Positions 51,783 to 60,092 of a DNA stretch of 64,000 bases are shown here, one piece after another. Numbering within the stretch: position 1 is the stretch's first letter; each line of letters begins with the position of its first letter. A program made the translations under genes and the position numbers. A model generated the notes under the pieces. The model was not told the origin of the DNA. It saw nothing but the letters and a program-made list of their open reading frames with translations, and did no database searches. Source of the DNA: Spirochaetaceae bacterium (GTDB lineage: Bacteria; Spirochaetota; Spirochaetia; SZUA-6; Bin103); assembly GCA_026710565.1 (NCBI GenBank), contig JAPOQV010000496.1:1-64000 (forward strand), read 5' to 3'.

Positions 51783-51812
51783 GTGCGTCTCCGGCGCGAT
51801 GCGCCGACGCAC
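51783..51812 (-). terminator. Hairpin downstream of hslU
   Basis: GTGCGT-ctc-CGGCGC-GAT-GCGCCG-ACGCAC: two 6-bp stems with a 3-nt bulge. It lies between the end of the division/hslUV run and the sigma factor promoter, separating the two units. No T-tract. The rest of the 51743-51979 gap shows nothing else. Confidence 0.5.
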
Positions 51813-51979
51813 GCGCAGGTCGGCCGTGAGCAGCAGACAGAGTGCGAGCCGGGGTGCGTACGCCGCCGCAGACCGCGGTCGATCGTCATTCAGTGTCCCC
51901 TCCCAGTGACGCCGAAACGAATCCAGAACCTAACCCGGGACGGGTGCGCCGTCAACGTGCGCCGGGGCGACGGCGTGTG

Positions 51980-53332
51980 CTACAGGATGAAGCGCGTCAG
52001 GTCACGATCCTCGATGACTCCGGACAGCCGGTCGTCCACGTACTGGGCGGTCACCGTGATCTTCTGCCCCTTTGCGTCGGGTGCGTGGAACGACAACTCC
52101 TCGAGGATGTGCTCCAGAATCGTGTACAGCCTGCGCGCTCCGATGTTTTCGGTGCTGGAGTTCACCTCGTTCGCAACTTCGGAGATTCGCACGATCGCAT
52201 CCGGCGTGAAGTCGAGCTCCACGCCCTCGGTGCCGAGCAACGCCGTGTATTGCTTGATCAGAGCGTTCTCCGGCTGCGTGAGGATCCGCTCGAAGTCCTC
52301 CCGGGACAGTTGCTGCAACTCGACGCGAATCGGGAAACGGCCCTGCAACTCCGGGATCAGATCCGACGGTTTGGACATGTGAAACGCGCCGGCAGCGATG
52401 AAGAGCACGTGCGTGGTGTCGACCACGCCGTGTCGCGTATTGACCTTGCTGCCCTCGACGATCGGCAGGATGTCGCGCTGCACGCCCTCCCTCGAGACGT
52501 CCACGCCGTTGCGGCCCTCGCGCGAGGCGATCTTGTCCAGCTCGTCCAGGAAGACGATCCCCATTTCCTGTACGCGCTCGACAGCCAACTCCGAAACCCG
52601 GTCCATGTCCACCAGACGGTCGATCTCCTCGTTCAACAGCATCTGCCGCGCTCGCTTGATGGACGCCTTCTTCTTCTTGGTGTTCTTGCCGCCCAAGAGG
52701 TTCGAGAAGTTGCTGAAGTTGAGGTCCATCTCCTCGACTCCCTGGCCGGAAAGGATGGACACGTTGGGCATCTGCTGCGCGCTGACGGTGACCTCCACCG
52801 GCCGATCGTCAAGGTCGCCCGCTCGCAGCTTCTCGCGCAGCTTGTCCGCGGTGCTGTTGCCGGCTTCGGATATGGCTGCATCGTCGGTGGCGGTACCGCT
52901 CGCGGGCCGCGGCAGCAGAAGCTCCAGCAGGTGGTCCTCGACCCGGCGTTCCGCCTCTTCCTGGACGCCGGCCTGCTCCTCCGCCTTGACCATTGCCACC
53001 GCCACGGAGGTCAGGTCACGGATCATGGACTCCACGTCGCGGCCGACGTAGCCAACCTCCGTGTACTTGGTGGCTTCCACCTTCAGAAACGGGGCGCCGC
53101 ACAGCTTTGCCAGCCGTCGTGCGATTTCGGTCTTGCCGACGCCGGTCGGCCCGATCATGACGATGTTCTTGGGGGAGACCTCATCGCGCAGTTCGCTGGG
53201 AAGCTTGCGCCTGCGCATCCGGTTGCGCAGCGCGATGGCGACCGACCGCTTGGCCCTGTGCTGACCGACGATGTAGCGATCGAGCTGCTCGACGATCTGC
53301 GCCGGCGTCAACTGATCAAGGTCAATGGTCAT
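51980..53332 (-). CDS. hslU: HslU ATPase subunit of the HslUV protease
   Basis: A 450-residue AAA+ unfoldase. Walker A is GPTGVGKTE (61-69), Walker B is GIVFLDELDKIA, the pore-region block is GYVGRD, and the I-domain contains the Lys-rich KNTKKKKASIKRAR. C-terminal sensor-2 region and the family end LTRFIL are present. It overlaps hslV by 11 nt. It is the last gene of the run mraZ...xerC-hslV-hslU. Confidence 0.97.
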   Translation of the reverse strand: MTIDLDQLTPAQIVEQLDRYIVGQHRAKRSVAIALRNRMRRRKLPSELRDEVSPKNIVMIGPTGVGKTEIARRLAKLCGAPFLKVEATKYTEVGYVGRDVESMIRDLTSVAVAMVKAEEQAGVQEEAERRVEDHLLELLLPRPASGTATDDAAISEAGNSTADKLREKLRAGDLDDRPVEVTVSAQQMPNVSILSGQGVEEMDLNFSNFSNLLGGKNTKKKKASIKRARQMLLNEEIDRLVDMDRVSELAVERVQEMGIVFLDELDKIASREGRNGVDVSREGVQRDILPIVEGSKVNTRHGVVDTTHVLFIAAGAFHMSKPSDLIPELQGRFPIRVELQQLSREDFERILTQPENALIKQYTALLGTEGVELDFTPDAIVRISEVANEVNSSTENIGARRLYTILEHILEELSFHAPDAKGQKITVTAQYVDDRLSGVIEDRDLTRFIL

Positions 53333-53924
53333 CGACCCTCTCCTTGGGCGAATCGGCCTTGCGCGAATCGGCCTTGCCCGAGACCTCTTCGATGACGATC
53401 CGGTCGTTGGTATACACGCAGATGTCGGCGGCGATCGCCATCGCGCGCTGGGCTATCTCTCGAGCCGGGAGCTCTGATGCGTCCAGGTAAGCACGGGCCG
53501 CCGCGGCGGCGTAGGCGCCTCCCGAACCGATCCCCACGACAGGGTGATCCGGCTCCAGCACGTCGCCGTTGCCGGTGATCAGAAACGTGGCATCAGCGTC
53601 CCCGGCCACCAGCAAGGCCTCAAGGCGCCGCAGAACCCGATCGGAACGCCACTCCTTTGCCAGTTCCACCGACGAACGCATCAGGTCCCCGCCATATTCC
53701 TTCACCTTCGCCTCGAAACGTTCGAACAGGGTGAAGGCGTCCGCCGTGCCGCCGGCGAAGCCGACAGCTATCCTGCCGCCCATCAGCGTTCGGACCTTGC
53801 GCGCGGTGCTCTTCCCCACGGTCGCTTCCAGGGATCCCTGCCCGTCGGCCGCCATTGCCAGCGTGCCGTCGCGGCGGACGGCGACCACGGTGGTCGCGTG
53901 TGCCCACACGTCGCGTGCCTTCAC
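53322..53924 (-). CDS. hslV: HslV peptidase subunit
   Basis: A 200-residue Ntn-hydrolase. The nucleophile is the first Thr of TTVVAVRRDG at residue 11, implying removal of a 10-residue propeptide (E. coli removes only Met). Other blocks: RIAVGFAGGTADAFTLFERFE, GIGSGGAYAAAAARA. The C-terminus has the repeated KADSRKADS encoded by a 15-bp duplication. The GTG start overlaps the xerC stop (GTGA). Confidence 0.95.
   Translation of the reverse strand: MKARDVWAHATTVVAVRRDGTLAMAADGQGSLEATVGKSTARKVRTLMGGRIAVGFAGGTADAFTLFERFEAKVKEYGGDLMRSSVELAKEWRSDRVLRRLEALLVAGDADATFLITGNGDVLEPDHPVVGIGSGGAYAAAAARAYLDASELPAREIAQRAMAIAADICVYTNDRIVIEEVSGKADSRKADSPKERVDDH
53348..53377 (+). repeat. 15-bp tandem duplication at hslV 3' end
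   Basis: Two perfect copies of gcgaatcggccttgc, encoding the KADSR/KADSP repeat in the HslV tail. Confidence 0.85.
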
Positions 53925-54862
53925 GGCGCGGTTCCCGTGCGGGGCCGGCGTGCGTGCGGGTGGGCGACGGCATAGACGTCACGGAGACGGTCCACGCTGG
54001 TGTGCGTGTACACCTGGGTGGTGGAAAGGCTGGCGTGGCCAAGCAGCTCCTGCACCGTGCGGATGTCGGCGCCGCCGTTGAGCAGGTGCGTGGCGAAGCT
54101 GTGCCTGAAGGTGTGCGGAGAGACCGGCTTGCCGACCTGGTGACGATAACGGCTTACCGCGAGGCGCATGCCGCGGTCGCTGAGGGCGCCGCCACGCCGG
54201 TTGAGAAAGACCGCGGCCAGCGACCGGGATTCGGGGTGCGCGGCGAACCGGTTGCGCAGGTAGATCTGCAGGGAACGGACCGCCGATTCCGTCAGGTAGA
54301 CCATCCGCTGCTTGCCGCCCTTGCCGGTTACGCGGGCGGTACGGGCTTCGAGCTGGACGTCGTCGAGCCGCAGTGCCGCCACCTCCGCGACGCGGCACCC
54401 GGTCGCGTACAGGAACTCCATCAGCGCCGCGTCCCGCACGGCCGCGAGGCCGTCTCCCGACACCGGCGGCACGGCTGCGGACTGCGGCACGGCCGCGGAG
54501 TCCAACACGGCCGCGGAGTCCAGCAGGGCCGAGGCCTCGTCCTCGAACAGGAAGACGGGCAGCCGCGTATCGGCGCGCAGGCCGCGCAGGCCCGCGGTCG
54601 GATCCGGAGTGTCGGCGTCATAGCGCCGCAGGAATCGATAGAATGAGCGTATCGCGCTCATCGCCCGGTTCACCGACCGTGGCCCCAGGCCTTCCCGCGC
54701 GAGCGAAGCGATGTAGCGGCGTACGGCAGCGGTCTGGACCGAACGCGGATCCCCGGTGCCGGTTGCGCGCAGAAACCGCTCCACTTCCCGCCGGTACGCT
54801 GCGACGGTGGCGGGCGAACTGTGGCGGACGGCTCTGAGATACGCGACGAATGTGTCAACCAT
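53921..54862 (-). CDS. xerC: Tyrosine recombinase XerC
   Basis: A 313-residue site-specific recombinase for chromosome-dimer resolution. The core-binding domain starts VDTFVAYLRAVRHSSPATVAAYRREV. Catalytic residues: Arg in ATGCRVAEV, Lys in TGKGGKQR, HxxR in HTFRHSFATH, His in LLGHASLSTTQVYTH and the Tyr there. Between the two domains sits the linker DSAAVLDSAAVPQSAAVPP from an 18-bp repeat, an unusual position for a recombinase that relies on its linker geometry. The ATG at 54862 overlaps dprA by 8 nt. Confidence 0.93.
   Translation of the reverse strand: MVDTFVAYLRAVRHSSPATVAAYRREVERFLRATGTGDPRSVQTAAVRRYIASLAREGLGPRSVNRAMSAIRSFYRFLRRYDADTPDPTAGLRGLRADTRLPVFLFEDEASALLDSAAVLDSAAVPQSAAVPPVSGDGLAAVRDAALMEFLYATGCRVAEVAALRLDDVQLEARTARVTGKGGKQRMVYLTESAVRSLQIYLRNRFAAHPESRSLAAVFLNRRGGALSDRGMRLAVSRYRHQVGKPVSPHTFRHSFATHLLNGGADIRTVQELLGHASLSTTQVYTHTSVDRLRDVYAVAHPHARRPRTGTAP
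54468..54521 (+). repeat. 18-bp tandem repeat x3 in xerC interdomain linker
   Basis: ggcacggctgcggactgc, ggcacggccgcggagtcc, aacacggccgcggagtcc, plus a decayed fourth copy. It encodes the (D)SAAV repeats. Confidence 0.82.
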
Positions 54863-55883
54863 CGTCCCCTCCGTACCGGGGCGCGGCGCCCTCCAGCTCG
54901 GACCGCAGCGACTGCGAAAGCCTCTTTCCCACGCCCGCGGCACCCCTGACAGAGCCGGGTACGGACGCACGCGCGCCGCCTGCGGTGTCGAGGACTGGAG
55001 CGCCGTCGGCCGCCAGTGCGTCGCTGCCGGCCGAACACTGCGCCTCACCCAGGCCGGCGGCATGCACCACCACCTCACGGCCCTGATCGAGGGCATGGTC
55101 GGCCGTGATCAGCGCTCCGGATTCCGCCGGCGCCTGGATCACGACGAGCGTGGTCGACAGGCCACTGATGATCCGGTTGCGACTCGGGAAGTGATGCCGG
55201 CGTGGCGGCGTGCCCAGCGGAAACTCGGACAGGAGAAGGCCGTCGGCGCCGATCAGGGCACGCGCCACCGATGCGCTCGAAGCCGGGTATATCGTGTCAA
55301 CGCCGGTTCCCAGGACCGCCACCGTGCGGCCGCCGGCGGCCACGCAGCCCCGGTGAGCCTCCGTGTCGACGCCGCGCGCAAGCCCCGACACTACGGTCGC
55401 GCCCCGCCGTGCCGCCTGGAAACCCACCTCGAACGCCGCGCGCCGGCCCGCCCCCGACGGGCGACGGGTGCCGACGACCGACAGATGATCGGCGGACGCG
55501 AGAAGCTCAGGATGATGCCCACGGTAATACAGTAGGAACGGCGGATCGTGGATCGCCGTCAGCAGGGCAGGATACCGCCCGCTACCGTACAAAATGCAGC
55601 CTCCGCCAAGCTGCGTCAAGCGCGACCGCTCCCGCTCCGCAGCTTCCACCAGCCTGCCCGGCTCCTCAGGGACGGAGCGGAGCCGGCGTGCCGACACCTC
55701 CCGCACCATGCCCGGAGTGAGTCGCGAGACGGCACGCACCTCCGGGGCGCGATCGAGCAGCCGCAGCTTCTCCGCCGCGTTCAGGCAGCCGATGCGATCG
55801 ATCGCCAGGGCCGCGATGAGAAGATCGCGGTCCGACTCCCGACAGCGCCACTCATCTCCCGAAACCCGATCCCCGGCCTGCAA
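54855..55883 (-). CDS. dprA: DNA processing protein DprA (Smf)
   Basis: A 342-residue DprA, which loads RecA on incoming single-stranded DNA in transformation and is widely kept in non-competent species. Rossmann-type blocks: LSVVGTRRPSGAGRRAAFEVG, VVSGLARGVDTEAHRGCVAAGGRTVAVLGTGVD and FPSRNRIISGLSTTLVVIQAPAESGALITADHALDQGREV. An N-terminal SAM/HhH-like helical region is present. The TTG at 55883 is chosen because GAAGGAAG lies about 9 nt upstream; a TTG at 55910 is the alternative. It lies between xerD and xerC. Confidence 0.9.
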   Translation of the reverse strand: MQAGDRVSGDEWRCRESDRDLLIAALAIDRIGCLNAAEKLRLLDRAPEVRAVSRLTPGMVREVSARRLRSVPEEPGRLVEAAERERSRLTQLGGGCILYGSGRYPALLTAIHDPPFLLYYRGHHPELLASADHLSVVGTRRPSGAGRRAAFEVGFQAARRGATVVSGLARGVDTEAHRGCVAAGGRTVAVLGTGVDTIYPASSASVARALIGADGLLLSEFPLGTPPRRHHFPSRNRIISGLSTTLVVIQAPAESGALITADHALDQGREVVVHAAGLGEAQCSAGSDALAADGAPVLDTAGGARASVPGSVRGAAGVGKRLSQSLRSELEGAAPRYGGDDG

Positions 55884-55932
55884 CCTCGCTTGCTTCCTTC
55901 GAACATACAAACGGCAGTAAGTCCGTGGTGCT

Positions 55933-56823
55933 TTACGTTCCGGCGCTCCCCCGTGGATGGTGACGCCGGTGCGCGTCACGCAGATCGCTGGCGTCCACGT
56001 GGGTGTAGATCTGAGTGGTGGAGATATCGGCGTGGCCGAGCAGTTCCTGCACCGAACGAAGATCGGCGCCTCCGCCCAGCAGGTGTGTGGCGAACGAGTG
56101 ACGCAGTGCGTGCAGCTTCCCGCCGACTCCCGCCCGCACGGCGGCGTCCTGGAACCGTTTCCACATGCCGGCGCGCGTGAGCCGGCGGCCGGAGCGGTTG
56201 ACGAACAGCGCTGCCTCTCCGGCATGCCTGGCGAGCGCCGGCCGCCCGTCTTGCAGATAGCGCTGGATCCAGTCCAGCGCCGCGCCCATCAGCGGCACCA
56301 GACGCTGCCGTCCGCCCTTTCCGGACACGGTCACGAATCCCTGGTCCTGATGCAGGGAGGTCACTTGCAACGCCACGGCCTCGCTGACTCGCAGCCCGCA
56401 GGAGTAGATCATCTCGAACAGCGCCCGGTCGCGCAGCCCGGACGGCGTGGCGGTGTCCACGGCTGCCAGCACGCGATCCACGTCGGTAGGGCTGAGGACG
56501 GCAGGCAGCTTGCGTGTCGGCCGCGGCGGCTCGATCAGCGCGGCCGGATTGGCCTTCGCAATCCCTTCCGCCTGCAGGAACCGATACAGCGCCCGGAGCG
56601 CGCTGACCGACTTGGCCGTGGTGCGAGCGTCGATCCCACCCCGCTGGCGCTCGACCAGGTAGTCGATGATGTCGGCGGTGCGGGCGTGCGCGACGGCAAT
56701 GCCGCGCTCGACGCAGAAGCACTCGAAGGTCCGACACTCCTGCCGGTACGTGGCCACGCTGGTCGCGGCCAGCGCGAGCTCCGCGCTCAGGTGCGCGCCG
56801 AAGTCAGCGTCAAGCTCGCTCAG
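55933..56823 (-). CDS. xerD: Tyrosine recombinase XerD, apparent CTG start
   Basis: A 296-residue recombinase partner of XerC. Catalytic residues: Arg in [12 protein letters not shown], Lys in SGKGGRQR, HxxR in [10 protein letters not shown], His/Tyr in [15 protein letters not shown]. The only canonical in-frame start is a GTG at 56757, which would remove most of the first core-binding helix. The frame continues upstream as [23 protein letters not shown], matching the XerD N-terminus, to a CTG at 56823 that overlaps the ftsZ stop (CTGA) and restores the usual ~298-residue length. Confidence 0.88.
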   Translation of the reverse strand: MSELDADFGAHLSAELALAATSVATYRQECRTFECFCVERGIAVAHARTADIIDYLVERQRGGIDARTTAKSVSALRALYRFLQAEGIAKANPAALIEPPRPTRKLPAVLSPTDVDRVLAAVDTATPSGLRDRALFEMIYSCGLRVSEAVALQVTSLHQDQGFVTVSGKGGRQRLVPLMGAALDWIQRYLQDGRPALARHAGEAALFVNRSGRRLTRAGMWKRFQDAAVRAGVGGKLHALRHSFATHLLGGGADLRSVQELLGHADISTTQIYTHVDASDLRDAHRRHHPRGSAGT

Positions 56824-57980
56824 GGTTCGGTCTGCCGGGACTCGGTGTGGGCCGAGCGCTGCTGTTCACGCAGCACCGCCGGGACGCTCAGGTCGTCGTC
56901 GCGCCCCCGGTGCCCCCCTCCGTTGCGATGGCCCCGGCCCCCGTTCAGGCTCATCCACTCCTCGTAGGAGAACACGTCGACTTCATCGTCGGACCTCTCC
57001 TCCGGCTGGGGCTGCTCGGCCTCCCGATTGAACCCGGTGGCTATCACGGTAACGCGCAACTCGTCGTTGAGGTCCGGGTTGGTCGCCATCCCCGCGATCA
57101 CCAGCGCCTCGTCGGAGGCGGCGGTGATGATCTTGAGCACGTCCTCGTACTCGGTGAGACACAGGTCCTCGCCACCGGTCACGTTGACCAGGATCCCCTG
57201 GGCCCCGTCGATGCGGGCATGCTCCAGGAGCGGATTGTTGATGGCATTGGTCGCGGCGTCCACGGCGCGGTTCTCGCCGGTTCCCACGCCCACGCCCATC
57301 AGCGCATCACCCTTTTCCTTCATCACCGTGCGCACGTCGGCGAAGTCGATGTTGATTTCGCCCGGTTCGGTGATCAGGTCCGATATGCCCTGCACTCCCT
57401 GACGCAGCACGTCGTCGGCGAGATAGAAGGCCTCCTTCATGGAGGTCTTCTTCTCCACGATCCGCAGCAACTGCTGATTGGGAATGATGATCAGGGTGTC
57501 CACTTCCTTGCGAAGCCGCTCGATCCCGTCTTCGGCCAGCGTCATCTTGCGGGCGCCTTCGAACTCGAACGGCTTGGTCACGACGCCAACGGTCAGAATG
57601 TCAGCTTCCCGAGCCGTCCGTGCGATCACGGGAGCGGCGCCGGTACCGGTGCCTCCGCCCATGCCGGCGGTGATGAACACCATGTTGGCGTCGCGGAGCA
57701 CCTCCTCAAGCCGTTGCTGATCCTCCAACGCCGCCTTCTCGCCGATTTCAGGATCGCCGCCGGCGCCCAGCCCCGCGGTCAGCCGCGAACCGATCGGCAC
57801 CTTCAACTCCGATCGGCTCAACTCCAGCGCCTGCAGATCGGTGTTCACCGCCAGGAAGCGCACGTTGCGCAGTCCTGAGGCGATCATGCGGTTGACGGCA
57901 TTGCTGCCGCCCCCTCCTACTCCAAGAACCTTGATCTCGGTGAGCGACCTCGGTTCCCCATCATGAATCTCAATCGTCAT
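56820..57980 (-). CDS. ftsZ: Cell division GTPase FtsZ
   Basis: A 386-residue tubulin homologue forming the Z-ring. The GTP-binding block is [18 protein letters not shown], with [16 protein letters not shown] near the N-terminus and the T7 loop [16 protein letters not shown] variable linker rich in Gly/Arg precedes the C-terminal tail [12 protein letters not shown], the FtsA-binding peptide. AAGGAGG lies 6-7 nt before the ATG, the strongest Shine-Dalgarno in the window. It is 38 nt after ftsA. Confidence 0.98.
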   Translation of the reverse strand: MTIEIHDGEPRSLTEIKVLGVGGGGSNAVNRMIASGLRNVRFLAVNTDLQALELSRSELKVPIGSRLTAGLGAGGDPEIGEKAALEDQQRLEEVLRDANMVFITAGMGGGTGTGAAPVIARTAREADILTVGVVTKPFEFEGARKMTLAEDGIERLRKEVDTLIIIPNQQLLRIVEKKTSMKEAFYLADDVLRQGVQGISDLITEPGEINIDFADVRTVMKEKGDALMGVGVGTGENRAVDAATNAINNPLLEHARIDGAQGILVNVTGGEDLCLTEYEDVLKIITAASDEALVIAGMATNPDLNDELRVTVIATGFNREAEQPQPEERSDDEVDVFSYEEWMSLNGGRGHRNGGGHRGRDDDLSVPAVLREQQRSAHTESRQTEP

Positions 57981-58018
57981 CGTCCCCTCCTTCGATGACC
58001 GGACGCATCATATAGCGT

Positions 58019-59269
58019 TCATATGAATTCGCGAAACCAGCGTTTCATGCGGTCCCAGACGCTGTCGTATCCGCTCTCGCTGGTATCCATGTCGAATTGC
58101 TCCGGGCGCCGCTTGCCGTGGCCGTACATCACCAGGCCGACACCCGTTGCGAACTGCGGGCTGCGGTACTCCTCCACCAGTCCGCCCATGGGCTTCGGAT
58201 GTCCGATTCTCGCCGGCAACCCCAACACGTCGGTCGCCAGCTCCGCCGTACCGGGCAGCAACGCGCCGCCGCCGGTGAGCACGACGCCGCCGCTCAGCAG
58301 CTTGAGGTAGCCGGCACGGTCCAACTGATCCTTCACCATGCCGAACACCTCCGTCATGCGCGGGCGAATGATCTCCGTAAGGCGGCTTCGCTTGATGGGC
58401 CGCGGCGGGCGGCCACCCACGCCCGGGATGCTGGCTTCGATCTCGTCGTCGTCCGGATCGGCGGGCCGATCGGCGGGATGGCAACTTCCCGCCTCGTGCT
58501 TGAGACGCTCGGCTACCTCCATGGGCGTCTTCAGCATGATGGAAATGTCGCTCGTGACCTGGTCGCCGCCGAGCGCGAGGACGTTGGTCAGATATGGTGC
58601 CCCGTCCAGATAGGCAAGGGTGTCAGTGGTGCCGCCGCCGATGTCGACCAGCAACACGCCCAGCTCCTGCTCGTCCCTGCTCAACACGGCAGCGGCGGCG
58701 GCCAGCGGCTCCAGAACGATGTCGTCGGCCTTGAAGCCGGCGCGGTTGATGCAGCGGATGATGTTCTGTGCCGAGGATACCGCACCGGTGATGATGTGGA
58801 CCTCGGCCTCCAGCCGCACGCCCATCATCCCGATCGGGTCCCGTATGCCGTCCTGCTGGTCGACGGTGAACTCCTGCGGGATCACGTGCACGACCTCCCG
58901 GTCCATGGGTATGACGATCGCCTTGGCGGCATCGATCACGCGCTCCACGTCGTCACGCGTGATCTCGCGATCCCGTCCCGTGACGGCGACAACGCCCCGG
59001 GAGTTGATCCCCTCGATGTGGCCGCCGGCGATGCCCGCGAATGCGCCGGTGACTTCACGGCCGGACATCATCTCGGCAGCCTCGACGGCGTTCAGCAACG
59101 AGCGCACGGTGGCGTCGATGTTGATGACGACGCCGCGGCGCAGTCCGCGCGACGGGGTGGTGCCGACGCCGATGATCTCCAGCCCGCCTTCGTGCCCGAT
59201 CTGCGCGATGATCGCGCACACCTTGCTGGTCCCAATGTCCAAACCGACGATCAGGTCGTCCCGTGCCAC
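58019..59269 (-). CDS. ftsA: Cell division protein FtsA
   Basis: A 416-residue actin-like membrane tether of FtsZ. Phosphate-1 loop: VGLDIGTSKVCAII. SHS2/1C domain: MMGVRLEAEVHIITG. Phosphate-2: VLLVDIGGGTTDTL. Adenosine loop: VVLTGGGALLPG. The C-terminal amphipathic helix MKRWFREFI is the membrane anchor. The GTG at 59269 has GAGGGGG about 5 nt upstream, and lies one base after the ftsQ stop. Confidence 0.97.
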   Translation of the reverse strand: MARDDLIVGLDIGTSKVCAIIAQIGHEGGLEIIGVGTTPSRGLRRGVVINIDATVRSLLNAVEAAEMMSGREVTGAFAGIAGGHIEGINSRGVVAVTGRDREITRDDVERVIDAAKAIVIPMDREVVHVIPQEFTVDQQDGIRDPIGMMGVRLEAEVHIITGAVSSAQNIIRCINRAGFKADDIVLEPLAAAAAVLSRDEQELGVLLVDIGGGTTDTLAYLDGAPYLTNVLALGGDQVTSDISIMLKTPMEVAERLKHEAGSCHPADRPADPDDDEIEASIPGVGGRPPRPIKRSRLTEIIRPRMTEVFGMVKDQLDRAGYLKLLSGGVVLTGGGALLPGTAELATDVLGLPARIGHPKPMGGLVEEYRSPQFATGVGLVMYGHGKRRPEQFDMDTSESGYDSVWDRMKRWFREFI

Positions 59270-59270
59270 G

Positions 59271-60092
59271 CTACCCCCTCACCCCGGTGCGTCCTTCGAC
59301 CTGCGTGTACGGCGCGGCCACCTGCGACCGTGACGCGGACGGTTCGACGTAGACCGCCTCTCCGCCTCGCACGTCGATCTCGTGCGGAAGCGGAGACGTA
59401 CCGTCCGCTGCAAGCACGTCGAGCGCCACGAAAGCATGCCTGATCACCTCGATGTCAAGGCGCGTCCCCAGCCGCACCGACACGGGAAAGATGCTGGGAT
59501 AGAACGACAGGTCGAGCGCCCCCGCATCGGTCGTGGTCACCACCACCTCCGAAATCAGGCCGTACAGCCGTGAGTCGCCATCGCGGATGGCAGCCAGAGC
59601 TGCCACGGCCGGCAGCAGGTCCTCCGGCAACGTGATGCCGGGCCGTGGCAACTGGGCGAAGCGAAGCCCGGACACGATCGGCAGCTCCGGCGCCGCGCCG
59701 GGATCGACCTCCATGATGACCCCGCTCGCGTCGAACACCACCGGCACACTTCGGCCCTCGATCGTCGTCAGCGACATCGCCAGCGGCTGGCGCCGGGTCA
59801 CGCTGATCTCCAGCGTTCCGGGGATGCGGGTTCGCACCGATGCCGACCGGACCATCGGGTGGGCGGCGATCCGCTCGGCGACGGCCTGGGTGTCGACGTC
59901 GAAAATGTGATCGTCACCGTCGAGTCCCGCGATGCGCTTCAGCTCCACGGTCGAAACCGGGAACTCGCCGTACACGACGATCTTCCTGATCAGGAGCTGC
60001 GGGGCGATCAGACTGCTGAACAGGACCTGGGTCAGCAGTCCCACCACCACCACGCCGCCGACCAGCAACACGGCCAGCGCCGCCCTACGCAC
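59271..60092 (-). CDS. ftsQ: Cell division protein FtsQ/DivIB
   Basis: A 273-residue bitopic division protein. A membrane helix is at about 5-26 (ALAVLLVGGVVVVGLLTQVLF). The POTRA domain follows (IRKIVVYGEFPVSTVELKRIAG..., FDVDTQAVAERIAAHPMVRSASVRTRIPGTLEISVTRRQPLA), then the beta domain. It links the Z-ring to septal synthesis. The GTG overlaps the ftsW stop by 8 nt. Confidence 0.88.
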   Translation of the reverse strand: MRRAALAVLLVGGVVVVGLLTQVLFSSLIAPQLLIRKIVVYGEFPVSTVELKRIAGLDGDDHIFDVDTQAVAERIAAHPMVRSASVRTRIPGTLEISVTRRQPLAMSLTTIEGRSVPVVFDASGVIMEVDPGAAPELPIVSGLRFAQLPRPGITLPEDLLPAVAALAAIRDGDSRLYGLISEVVVTTTDAGALDLSFYPSIFPVSVRLGTRLDIEVIRHAFVALDVLAADGTSPLPHEIDVRGGEAVYVEPSASRSQVAAPYTQVEGRTGVRG

